NCBI GenBank assembly: GCA_028532985.1
Contig: JANCIK010000013.1
Coordinates: forward strand, 2,418,001 to 2,482,000
Direction of reading: 5' to 3'
Length of the DNA: 64,000 nucleotides
Origin: Stropharia rugosoannulata
Taxonomy: Eukaryota > Basidiomycota > Agaricomycetes > Agaricales > Strophariaceae
The position numbers and the translations under genes were made by a program. The notes under the pieces are model-generated. The model had not been told where the DNA came from. It was given only the letters and a program-made list of their open reading frames with translations, and ran no database searches. The stretch's first letter is position 1. Each line of letters starts with the position of its first letter. Positions 11,710 through 22,929 of the stretch are shown here, in pieces.

Positions 11710-13012
11710 ATGTCGCATTTACTTGCACTAGACTTGACAGAAACTGTTGCAAAATATATGAAAGCACGTTTCCACACAATTGTCACGGGCGAGGTGGTCA
11801 ATATCCATTGGCCATACAATGCTTGTCTTCAATGTGATTGCGACGATATGGTTGATGAGGTCGTAACAGCATTTCGTAACCGCAGTAAGATAAGGACTGC
11901 TATTTGGTGGATGACTTGCTTACCATTTCTAATAGAAGAGACATCTTGGAATGTTGAAGATTATGTTTCTTGTTTAACTCAAAAACAGAATAGTCAAAAT
12001 GAAGAACTGGAGACAGCTATGTCCAAAAAATTTGGAGCATTACAAAGTAGCAAAGGCCTTATCACTGAAGCATGTCTGATCACAGACTTATCTGGAAATA
12101 CGCTGTTGTGGTATCTCCCAAATACTCTAACAAAATCAAGAGCGGTTGAGTGTTCCACATTGTCCTTATAACAATAACTAAAAATAGTGGCAGAGTATGA
12201 TATGGGAAGGTGTAGCATCCCTGGGGTCATTCATAAAAGTTGCAAACAAATCTAACGATTCAAGTGGACCAACATACTATGCCACAAGATCAGCATCGGA
12301 GTCCAGTCGGGAATTGAACACGGCGTCCGGTCGGGAATTGAGCTCGGCGTCCGGTCGGGAATTGGCATTGCATGACATTCCAGAGATCGCGTCAGGAACT
12401 GTAACAATTGCACCTTCCTGGTATGAGGTTGGTCATGAGGTGGGTGCCGTGACATGAGCACAGTGTCTGTATAACAACGAGAGTAACTAGAAGACCAATC
12501 TGGAAATGTCGTCTTTGTTAAATGCAAAGAACAGGAATTGGCTTGAGAGCCAGAAGGAGCTTTCGGCCTTGATTGGAGGCTTACTATCCATTATTCATCC
12601 AGAGCAGTACGAGCAAGGAATTGCTTGCTTGAAGTACATCCAGGCTCATCCCGATGTGCTTGCCAACTCAGCGGAATTGACCGAGGTGATGAATTTTTGG
12701 AGTGCCCCTTTTACGGCAATCACCATTATCAGCAACCGCACTCCGTTTCACCGAGACACGGGAGCCGATACGAGTGCCTTTGATGTCTTGATCAACATTG
12801 GTACTACTCCCAATGTGTACTTTGAATTACCCGGCCTGGGGATTAGACTGGCATACAGAGGTGGAACAGTCATTGGAATGTCATCAAGGTTACTTGTCCA
12901 TGGGGTGGCTAACAACATTGACAGAATTTGTATTATCTATCATTCTAAGCACACCATTACTGAAGGATTGCATGGAAAAGTACTCCCATGGATGAATATT
13001 TCTCAATTTTAG
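11710..13012 (+). CDS. TET/JBP-type 2OG-Fe(II) dioxygenase
   Basis: Joining exons 11710-12144, 12194-12439 and 12491-13012 gives 400 residues in one frame with clean GT-AG borders. The N-terminal part contains SGNTLLWYLPNTL (just before residue 145) and the middle WYEVGHE, both typical of basidiomycete Tet-like oxygenases. The catalytic double-stranded beta-helix has the HxD iron motif in FHRDTGAD (His314, Asp316), the distal His in LLVHGV (His364) and a 2-oxoglutarate-binding Arg (about Arg372, RICIIYH). All key residues are present, so an active enzyme is predicted. The family oxidises 5-methylcytosine or related methylpyrimidines in DNA, here in the nucleus. It converges with the next gene, stop codons about 70 bp apart. 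A Ser/Arg/Glu repeat in exon 2 lies in a probable linker. Confidence 0.9.
12296..12365 (+). repeat. 24-bp tandem repeat in TET/JBP exon 2
   Basis: Three consecutive copies of a unit containing CGGCGTCCGGTCGGGAATTG encode SxSRELN/SGRELSS/SGRELAL. The repeat preserves the element's CGG/CCG half-site signature. Confidence 0.85.
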
Positions 13013-13081
13013 TTAACTTTGCTCCTGTACTGTGTTCAAGTTTATTAATCATTTGCGCAAAAAAAGTCTGTACTATTACAT

Positions 13082-15274
13082 TCAGTCAATGTCAATGGTG
13101 CCCTGCTCAAAACCAAAGTTATCATCATCATCTTCGTCATCATCAGCACTATCCTCAGATGCATCGGAGTCGTCATCGGAGTCCGAGTTTTCACTCGGAA
13201 GAGAGGAGAGAGCCGATGGAGGCCGGACGGAATCAAGAATATTCGTGTCCGTGTCGCCATCGGCGTCATCGTCAGCATCGGCGTCATTGTAAGTAGACGA
13301 GGGAAAGCCTGGCAGGATATCTTCTTCATAAGCCGCAACACCAGTTAAATCAAGACTCTGCTCAGGAGAAGGTTCGGCACCACGCCGATCAAGAGTTGCG
13401 GGCAAAGCAAGATAACTGGTGTTTACAATTCCATCGTCACCACGGCCAGAACCCTCGGAACCTTCATCTGATTGTTCAATGTTTGGAGGAATATCGTCTT
13501 CGACTTCCACGTCGGCAGTGAAGGCGGGAAAAGTTGCTGACCGATCGGGCTCCGACTCGAAGACCACTATGTTTGTCGGCATTGTGGGTGGCGGATCCTC
13601 ACCATAGAAGTCATCTTCCTGCTGCATACGATCGTCTTCACTCTGCCTCGCCTTCATGTCCGTATCAGAGACCTCCGACTCCACCGAGTGATTTCCGTTA
13701 TCCTCCATAGCTTCACTTGTCGGGGGGAGCTCCTCGTCAATGGATTCGTCCGTGCTGTCAGTGATTTCAGAAAGGACTTCAATGGTCAGCGGGATGTCCT
13801 CGTCAAACTGTTTGTTGGGCATTTGGGGCCCGTTGGCGTCAGAAACGGAGTGCAACAGAAGAACGGGAGCCGGCAAGCCAATGTGTCCTCCGGGATGAAC
13901 TGGATATTTAGAATTTGGTGAGAGAATTCGAACGGACTTCGATTTCTCTGCTTGTCGCGGAGCCCGAGTCGGCACCGACTCGGATTGATCTGTTCAAAAT
14001 TATTATTGTTTGTGGTGATTGATTTTTTCAGGGTACTTACTGGATGTTGACTTTATTGGCTTATCCTGCCCGTCTTCCCTTTCTGGCCGGAATTGACGCT
14101 TGAATTCTTCTGGTGGATTTGCACCGTACTTGTGAGGGATGATGCCGGTATCTGACACATGCTTTGCGATTGCTTCATATTGATTAATCACATAATTTGA
14201 CCGCTGCATTGCCATGCCTACACTGCGCGTGGTAGATGCAAATTGGGTCCCAAGATTCTGCAATTCTTTAATTGCGGTGTCTGCCAAATCTTTCCATTGG
14301 GAGCACTTTTCGCAGACAACCCTCAAGGCTTCAGCATTAGGCAAGTTGGTTGATGCCTGTGGTTGCGATGAGACATTCTTCACCCCAGACGTGCGTGATA
14401 GAGTCGCCGGTGACCATAATCGGGCGCCGGTCGATCGTTCCGATGACTTGTTCGGCGGTCCTGATCGACCCATTGGAGGTGGTTCCCTGCGATGGGATGG
14501 AGACGGTTCCCGTCGGTGGAATGGCCTCGGTGCTTGAGTCACCGGCAACACAATTTTGGATCTGTCGTACGCGGCTTGCCACTTTGGCAAGGCTAAGCAG
14601 TCATCTGGAATCGGTCGGGGGTTCAACGGCCACCGATCCTGATGCGTGTCGCGTTCCTCTGTCCTCTGCTGGTCCTGATCGTTCGTGCTTCTTTCTTCAT
14701 CGTCCGCTTTCCTCCAGCCCCTGAATATGGTGCTCCCCAAGACGGCTTCCTCATACGCGGCCATGTGCTCGATGATGTCGACATAAGCTGGAATTGAATC
14801 AATGACATTTTGGCCTGATTGATTCCACCAATAATGGTTGTCTGCTGTCATGGCCAAGATAGCTGTGTTGTCATCTTCACTGTATTCTCGGTCCACCAAT
14901 CCTGGTATGTTTGAGGAATCTGTTTTGTCTGATGGTTCATACATAGTGCAGACCATGAAGTCGAAAAAGTATGGAATTTCAATGACAAATCCCTGTACAT
15001 GGCAAAATCCAATGTATGAAAGGGCAGCTTCCTAGTTCGCGCTGTATTAGTATGTCTATTTGAATAATAGCATTGTACTCACTACTTCTGCGGAGACATT
15101 GTACCAGTAAGGAAGGCCATCCCAAATATCTTTGAACACAGCCCTCGCGGCCATGCGCACCCGAGCCATGAGGAGGTGTACCTTGATGTTGGCGCGTTCC
15201 TGGCGATCACGGAAGTTAGATGCGTGAATGGGAAAGGGCATTTTGCCGACTAGATCAGGGGTATCGGGATCCAT
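13082..15274 (-). CDS. KDZ-T acidic protein of unknown function
   Basis: A minus-strand gene of three main exons: about 15085-15274 (ATG at 15274, MDPDTPDLVGKMPFPI), about 14040-15035 and 13082-13990. The N-terminal third (NIKVHLLMARVRMAARAVFKDIWDGLPYWYNVSAEV, then EIPYFFDFMVCTMYEPSD) looks folded. The centre holds Pro/Arg repeats (RREPSPSHRREPP) and a helical segment with CEKCSQWKDLADTAIKELQNLG. The last 250 residues are extremely Asp/Glu/Ser-rich and end in an acidic run. I recognise no family. Acidic tails of this kind are seen in chromatin or histone-binding and activation proteins, but that is only suggestive. It contains TCGG-N-CCGA sites at 13176, 13544 and 13969. Confidence 0.65.
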
Positions 15275-15617
15275 TCTATGACGCGAGGGTAAGGATAACA
15301 AAAGCGACTTTTACTGTTCCGTTGATGGTTGGATATAATCACATGACATTTGTCGGTGTGTTCCGTTGATTACACAATCATATCACGTGTGTAGCATAGA
15401 TCTCTACAGAAATACTTAATTGTCTATCTGTAAATGAGACGTTGAAATAAATGGCTCTTCAGTTACATTGCCCTACTAATTCCACATTTGAAGTTCCTTC
15501 AGTATATACACATGGAATGAACAAACAATATTGAACGAATATCGGCTTGTTAGCAAGTGTCGGATGCATCGGTCGCCGTGTCGGTCATGTGTGCTGTACA
15601 AAAGTGCAATTCTCTAA

Positions 15618-18600
15618 TTAAACATATATCAGCCCAACATCTTCCCAAGCACGACTATGGTTAGGATGTGTTGAAATAAAAAGGTCTTCAGTTACACGGC
15701 CCAATTCATTCCACATTGAAAGTTGCTTTTGTGCATAAGCTTTGAATCCACGAAGAATACGATTTTGCATGTCAAAGGTGTTATGTGCTTCGCTTGCCAT
15801 ATCGGACGGGGGCCGACCGGCATCCGAACAGGCAGGGATATTTTCTCGATACGACCTCCAAGACTTGGCCTTGAATACAAAAAATCTGACGGTCCAGTTC
15901 ATTTCGTTTTTGGTTAATTCAAGTTCTTCTGACCAACGAAGGTGCTGAGCACGAGCCCTAAGCCAATTTACACGGAGAACTATAGATCTTGTTAACTAAA
16001 AAATCAAGTATACAAATACATACTTACAATCCTCTAAGCGCTCACTGGTTTCAAGTGCATCCGTTGTTTGTCCGACGGGAACCGACTCGGCCTCCGGGGC
16101 ATCAGACCTGGTGCTTGTATCAGGGTCAGTTTCAACATTGAGAGTGCTCCATATCCATGACAATCGTAATCGACTTCCTCCTCGAACATTTGGATTGAAA
16201 ACTGCTTCACTTGCTTGAGTATCCTCACAAGTAAGTTTCGGAAATCTTCTTTGTACTTCTTCCTCTGATGATAGAGAGACCATTACGGCTCTGTTGGCCT
16301 GGAAAGCTTGTCTGTTTAGAGATATTGATGCTGATAACATTCCAACACGTGTCGTGGCCCTTGTTAAGTGTGACCTGGTGGACCCCCGAACATTGTTTTT
16401 GTACACCCAGGACAATTGAACAATCGCTGATCGAATAGATTCCAGGATATCTTCGGCATGACCTTTCCGAATCGCAAGTTCATGTTCTTGTAATCTACTC
16501 ACAGTCTGCTTGTCATCGCGGTGAAGATGTCGAATCATACTTTCCGTGAAAGCTGATGGGAAAGGTAGTCTCTGCTGCTCGGGATCGGCCCGACTTTCTT
16601 CATAATGCTCGGTGCTGTCGGCATCTTCATATTCACCTTCGATCAAGGAATTGTCGGCGTCCGCCCGATCGGTGAAAATTGCAACGGCTTCTTGCCCAAT
16701 GTACTCGCAAGCCTGCTTTGAGAATTTATCCACTCGGGTCCGAAGATTTCTGTGCCGACGGACCAGATCCTGTCGTTGAGTTACAGTTGGATGTTTGGAT
16801 AATTTTCGAACATGCGATCTTATTTCAGCTCTGTAGTGAATAATTAGTATATTAAGAATCATTGTTTCTTGTTACTAACTGTGTTTGCTCAATCTTGAGG
16901 CCCTGAGATATCCACGTTGCCTGTCCAGTTGATCCATCTTCCTTCATTTCCTGTTCGGATAACATTAGTTCAACCTCCTGTCTGGATGCTGCTTTCTTGA
17001 TCTTCGGAGCATAAATGTCCATTCCATCGGGTTTCTCTTCCCTTGTACTTTCAGCAGCCAATATTTCTGTCTCCCATCTGTCTTTCAGCTGTGGCCCAAT
17101 CTTGTTGGTGAACTGCCTGAAATGTTCGGAGGCCTCCGAAGCCTCTTTGACTGCCCTTGTATATTTCTTCACAATTGTTGTTCCTATGTTTTCATTAGGT
17201 CATTTCCATTACATATTGATAGCAATCTACATCACCTATATGAATCATTTTTTTCCAATTTGAGTCTCCCATATGGTCATCCAAAATTTCAGTCCGATGT
17301 GCCGTTGTCGCCCCCCGAGCTCCTCTTGAAACTTTATTCAAGAGACTCCAAAGAGTCTCCAATATCTCTCCATCAACAATGCCCGCACCAGGAATATACG
17401 TGGATGCCCATCGGTACAAACATTCATCCTTGTGTCCATGGACATGCCATAACCCAATAGCCCGGATTAGTCTTAATCGGCGTGGAAGCGAAATACCTTT
17501 CATTTTAGCAAATCGCGCATGTTGGTGAATTCCATATATGCACATGATGTCGTAAATCATCATTGCCTGCTTTATCCCATCCATGTTTGTGTTCTTCACT
17601 GCTTCTGAGAAGCTATAATCCATGCAGATTTGCCGTTCCCCTAGTTGAAAGTCAACAACACTGCTTGGGCAGAAACAACCATGTCTTGCACAGGCCTGGG
17701 CGCCGATCCCCCTTGCCCTTCTGCCAGCAACAACCTTTTCGCTGTCTAGTTGCGCACGGTGAGAATGGCAATCAATTTTCTTCAATATTAATTAATAAAT
17801 TTGAAGTGTATTCCGGAAGCACTAAGTACATACCTGCTTAAACAGCTTGGAATATTTGGCTGCATCAGCCAGATGCTGCTTGTATGGCTGTGCTGCGGTC
17901 ATGAATGCATCTCCATAGGTGAGGTGAACGTCGTCCGCTTCATTCCGCTGATTAAGATGATCCGCCTTGAAATTGCCATCCGCACAAAATTTGGGAATGT
18001 AAAGGTATTGATGAGGATTGCTTTCCCAATTCTCAGGTAAATTGATTCCTGGTTGAGGACAGGTTGGACAGAAAAGAGCCAGATGTTTGTTGATCGGCCC
18101 CGTCCCGGGCTCCGAAGGAGAGTCATCGGAGTCGATTCCCATGAGTATTGCATCATTGTTGGCATCTGTGCGAGGTTCCGAGTTACGAGCTGGAGCGGTT
18201 TCAGCGTCGGGACCCGCATTGGGAAATAGCCCGGTGCCCGATTCTGTGGTTGCGTCCTTGTCAGCCTCCGCCCGGGTGGTCTCCGATAATGCGTCCATAA
18301 ACTCATACAGCTGTCTATCATATGCCCGCCCGTGTATTTTCCATAACTTCATGTTTCTATAGCATCGGCTGAGGCGCCGAAGTTCTCGGTATCGATCTAC
18401 CACTGCTGCAGGATAAGATGGACAGGTAAGGCATCGAAGTTTGGCGTAATATTGGTACGCTGAAGTCTTGCATTCCAGGTTTGAGACACGAAAGTCCTTG
18501 AGGACTGTAAAGGTGAATATGGTCTCAATTTTATCGTAGCTTGTCGGTAACATTGACAATTCAATCCAGGGTAAATCAGGTTCTTGTAGTGAGCCAGGGC

Positions 18601-19569
18601 ATAAACACCGAACGAAAGGTAAGTGATGAACACCTGTCACGTCAACGATAGTAATGAACTTGTTGTCCTGGTTGTCATATGGTCTAGGTCGGGGAAGTAT
18701 GTTTGGGTAGCCAAGTCGCATGTCAAATTCTTCCGCCAAGATTTCGTCTTCCCAATCTTCGGGCTCCGGGACGGCGCCGACCCGAGCCTCGCGCTCAAGG
18801 TCAGCTTCATGGAATTCTTCTGTTGCGATGTCAGCTGTAGGTAGCTCCCAGTTCGGATCTCGAAGGAAAGATTAACTTTTGATATTAAAGACAGATTTAA
18901 CTTCTACCTGCATCTTCAACATAAGGCCTAGATGGACATCTTTGCCCTTGGTGGCCTAGGTGTAGTTTTATTCCCAGTTGCCACAGAGCGCCAGTCTTAA
19001 AGCAACTCTCTTGCCATCTCTCGACCCGGTGTAGAATTTGGAATTGATGTTCGCGACGGCAGCACACGGTACACAGAAATCGGCCACCGAAGCAATCCCG
19101 GCACCGCCATTTCCCTTGATTTAAGTTACAACCTTGACATTTTAGATTTTCGGGAGCAGGCGCTTCGTTTGCAATCCAGATTTGCAAGTGCCGCTTTCGT
19201 CGGTGCACCCATTCACGAAGAAATGTATTCTGAGACTAGGAAATGTAAGCTGACATCTTTATTTGACTATTCTTGACTTACCTTTCCCCTATGCACAAAT
19301 GCAGGCAGAGCTTCAAGATTTCTTATTGCGTCTTCCTGAGTAACATCTCCTGGATAATGTGCCATGGTGAATATCTCCTCTACACTCTGCTGTGCGCAAG
19401 ATACTGATGCCTTCGTTGCTGCAGGAACAGTGTACACTCCGGCCATTTTTCTTGGACGTCGAGCGTGCGCCCTACGTTGTTTCACTGGTCTCCCTTTGTC
19501 ATTCAATTGGATAGGCTCGTCATCGTCGCTCCCGACGGACATCATATGTATGTGGCTGCGAGAACTCAT
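15618..19569 (-). CDS. KDZ transposase of KDZ-T
   Basis: Minus-strand multi-exon gene with the ATG near 19569 (MSSRSHIHMMSVGSDDDEP). Exon 2 (about 18905-19210) holds the CxC2 cluster CQGCNLNQGKWRCRDCFGG...CTVCCRREH and RWQESCFKTGALWQLGIKLHLGH. Next come DVTGVHHLPFVRCLCPG, RCLTCPSYP and LFCPTCPQPGINLP (18060-18680). Then comes a cysteine/histidine insert and the RNase H-fold core: IYDIMCIYGIH (candidate Asp), PGAGIVDGEILETLWSLLN (candidate Glu) and DDHMGDSNWKKM. The C-terminal end has VNWLRARAQHLRWSEELELTKNEMNWTVRF (about 15880-15960). This order is the KDZ architecture and all parts look intact. It would cut and paste elements bounded by the 280-bp repeats. It starts divergently from the HMG-like gene. 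Confidence 0.88.
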
Positions 19570-20284
19570 TATCAGAGGACAGAGATCAGCAAAGCAGAAG
19601 TGAAGTTCTATGATACCTTTCGTACTCCTTTTATATGTTCGGTACAAACAATTGACTTGGATCCGTGAGCCAATGAAGTAACAAGTAAAAATTAAATATG
19701 TTCAATGAATGTAGAATACTATGACAACATTGTATTCATTATCTTATTGTTTTTTTCACTCTTGTTCTTGTTTATTGTTCAGAACTTCAGTGCACAACGT
19801 ATTACAGGTCAGTAAAGAACAACAACCCGTCTAAGCGGGTTGGGCATGGATGCCAACACAACAGGATAATATAATATCTTTTGTATAATGTACATGAACA
19901 CACTTCATATGCAACTGGTATTGCCTAGTTGCATTATCCGCATTGAACACGACCAATATTTATTTACAGCAGTAGAAACGGTGTAAATTAATCAAACTCT
20001 AAGAAGGATGAGGAGAATAACGTCATCCCACTCTTCATCAGGTGTTCACTGCAATTACACTCTCTATCATAGAATCTGTATGTATTCTTCGAAAAATCTC
20101 GTGAATATCTACCTCATTACCTCATATCAGCTGTATAGATCGGCATCGGTCGGCGACATGTCGGAATCACCGATCAGATCAGATCCTTTAATTTATCGGT
20201 GGCGTGCAAATTGCGACATAGCATGCGCCTTGCCAAAAGGGGTCAAATTCTAATTACTAACTTAACATTACCCATTCATGATCC
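19570..20284. promoter_or_regulatory. divergent promoter between transposase and HMG-like gene
   Basis: A 715-bp gap between two start codons facing away from each other, with no credible gene. It holds a 7-bp-stem hairpin (CAACCCG...CGGGTTG near 19826) and a cluster of TCGG/CCGA half-sites at 20144-20180. Probably a bidirectional promoter. Confidence 0.5.
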
Positions 20285-22794
20285 ATGCCTCCGTCTACCG
20301 AAGAGACAGTGATTGCAGCGGCGAAGGATGCATCAGTTCCAGAGCCATGGACAGCCAAAGAAAAAGAGATCTTGAAAACCCATCTGGATGCATATAAGGC
20401 CCAGAAGAGAGGGCAAAAAAACACATGGTTACGAGATGTTGTTTTACCGTTGATAAGGGAGTGCTATAAGGAAAGGTATAGCCGGAATGCCATAGAGAAG
20501 GATCCAGAGGCAAAGAAGCAATGGAAGAATAGGAAATTGGTGAGCGAAACACTGATTGACTCTCCGGTCGGTGTCCGAATCGGCTCAAAAACTGGCATAA
20601 TTATTTAGCGGGTGTACAACTGGTTTCGCAATCATGGAAGAAAAGAACGTACCCTCCATATTCCAGGGCTCAACTACAAAATGACTTTTGATACCGTTGT
20701 CACTGCCAAAAAAAAAAAGGAAATTGAGGTTTTGGCACGGAGTCGGGCCGGCGCCGACATCGATGCCAGCAGTCGGGAATGGATAGGTCACTACCAAGGA
20801 GCAAAAAAAATAATCAAGGAAGAACTGACAGATGAAGAACGGGAAGAGTACTTGAAGGAGTTGGAGCAATGGCAACTAAACGGTGTGCCAAAGGACATAC
20901 AGATTGAGTGAGCGCCAAGATCTTCGTTACTTCGATCTTTAATCACGTCAACATTAGGAACGCCATGAAATATTCCACTAAAGTGGCCAAAGCGGCGGAT
21001 AAGATCAAATGGGAAAGTATGGGCATCCGAACAACATCATTCTCCTGCTTCCAAGGCGAAGACGGGAAAGGGGTGTATACTGTGTGAGCATGTCAATTGT
21101 GTTTAACCAGTAGTGCGTTCCTAAAAACTAAACAAATATAGCTTTGACACGCAGAATATGCAGGGCAGCACCCCTACATATGTTCCTAGCTTCCAGAGAT
21201 GGGCTCCAAAGGAATTCAATATGTTCCTGAAGAAATACATTGAGTATACCAAATTTGCCATCAAGCTTAGCGCCGTCGGGCCGAACGGGGATGCTAATTC
21301 CACTGCTAGTCCAGTATTGGTCAACAAGGGTGGTTTGCCACATGTACCGCCAGTAATTACGAGCAGCACAGGTGTCGAATACCTTGAAACGCAGGAAAGG
21401 GCAATACGCCAATACATTGGTCAACACTACAAGTTGGCGTATGGCAGAAAAGCTGCCACACCTTACAAATTTATGACTGACGGGGATTACCATTGGAGCA
21501 TTTTTGTTGACGAAATCTACATGCCCGAGGGAATTGAATTCAGCGATCCTCACAGTTACAAAGTTCATCAGACCAGCCAGATTCTGAGATTATGGAGATA
21601 TAGGGAAAGCCAGGGCGAACTGCCATTCCGGTTTTCAAATGTGAAGCAGGATGACATACCGGGGTCTGCCCGATACCCTGAGGGAATGTTGACAGAGTTT
21701 AAAGCCCCCAGCTCACGGTCAGTCCCTATGGAAGAGAGAACTGCTGCACCGAGGGCCGAAGTGGCAGATGTCGGCGCCGATACGGGTTCCGACATGGCAG
21801 AAGAGGGCGCCGAGGCGGGCCCCGAACACGCAAATGTCGGCGCCGAGACGGGCACCGATACCTATTCAAGTACGGAAGGTGCGGATTCAGCTGAATTTTC
21901 AGATTCCACAACGAAGCTGGATGTGGGTACGAGCCAAGCTCCCAAGGTTTGTTGAATCATTGTTTTTGTTGCTTAAAATAATATGTGACTATAAATCAGC
22001 ACCAAGGAGTTTCAGTGCAATTTTCGTCGAGAAAGGGGAAGGAGAAGCAGGGCGGCGCCGACCGGGGGCCGACAACAAGATTTCCAACGCCAGCGGAGTC
22101 CACCGACAACTTTTTACAGGACACAGATTCAGATCATTCGCTCACCGATGGTTCCCGTGTTCAAAAGGAGAGACCTAGGCCAAGACCGAGAGGTTTGGCT
22201 TCAACACAAAGGTCATCGATGAACATTCAAGCATTAACACCAGATGTGTCAGTGGCATCCAGTCAGACACCTGAAAGTAATGTACAATCCGAGGATGATG
22301 CCGGCAACCAAAAGCAGGTGAAGATCAGAAGGGGGAAATCGACCGTCATGAAAATAAGGATCGAATCTTCTGAAAGCGAAGTGGCTGCGGATCAACCCGA
22401 TCGGCCCCCGAGCACACCAGTCCAAAATCCAATTCCTGAAATTCCCATGCTCCGGCCACGCAAAGCAAACTTTAAGAAGCAACAAGAGGATGCTAGCATT
22501 GGAAATGAAACGCCCGATCGGCTCCCGAGCACGCCAGTCCAAAATCCAATGCCTGAAACTCCCATACTCCGGCCACGCAAAGCAAACTTTAAGAAGAATC
22601 AACAGGATGCTAACTCTGAAAATGAAACGCATTCTCGGCAGCCGACCGAGAATATATATACTCGTCAAATGACTAGAAGATCTCGTAAACGTACAGAAAA
22701 AGGTGCTGCATATGATCAGATGATTGGGTCTAGTCCCACAGTTGTTGGTTCTTCACCATCCATGACCATGTATAAGAAGAGAGGGGACAATTGA
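20285..22794 (+). CDS. HMG-like protein of KDZ-T
   Basis: Five exons read in frame: ATG at 20285 to about 20538; about 20606-20908; about 20958-21085; about 21142-21948; about 21999-22794. The spliced product has N-terminal helices (EPWTAKEKEILKTHLDAYKAQ), the VYNWFRNHGRK motif, and a block (EWIGHYQGAKKIIKEELTDEEREEYLKELEQW) that is the divergent HMG-like domain known from KDZ elements. Then follow a W-rich folded region (TPTYVPSFQRWAPKEFNMFLKKY...), an acidic Ala/Gly/Asp/Thr-rich repeat linker, two copies of a RPPSTPVQNPIPEIPMLRP repeat, and a basic tail (RQMTRRSRKRTEKG). It is predicted to be a nuclear DNA-bending or DNA-binding partner of the transposase or TET/JBP protein. It converges with the Zn-cluster gene. 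Confidence 0.8.
21766..21866 (+). repeat. about 33-36-bp repeats built on GTCGGCGCCGA
   Basis: Three diverged tandem units inside the HMG-like gene. Two contain the exact TCGG-CG-CCGA site (21771-21780 and 21837-21846). They encode VGADTGSD/GAEAGPE/VGAETGTD. Confidence 0.75.
22387..22610 (+). repeat. about 114-bp direct repeat in the HMG-like gene
   Basis: Two near-identical units encode PDRxPSTPVQNPxPExPxLRPRKANFKK. Each starts with a CGATCGGC...CCCGAGCAC block related to the element's TCGG/CCGA motif. Confidence 0.85.
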
Positions 22795-22929
22795 ATACTC
22801 AGATCCCTTGATGTATATCAGAATACCAATGAATTTATAATGATAACAAGATATGACATTACAAAAAAGAATAAAGAGGTAGAGATTAAGTACATTCACA
22901 AAAAGTATCTACAAAATACATGCTTGAAC

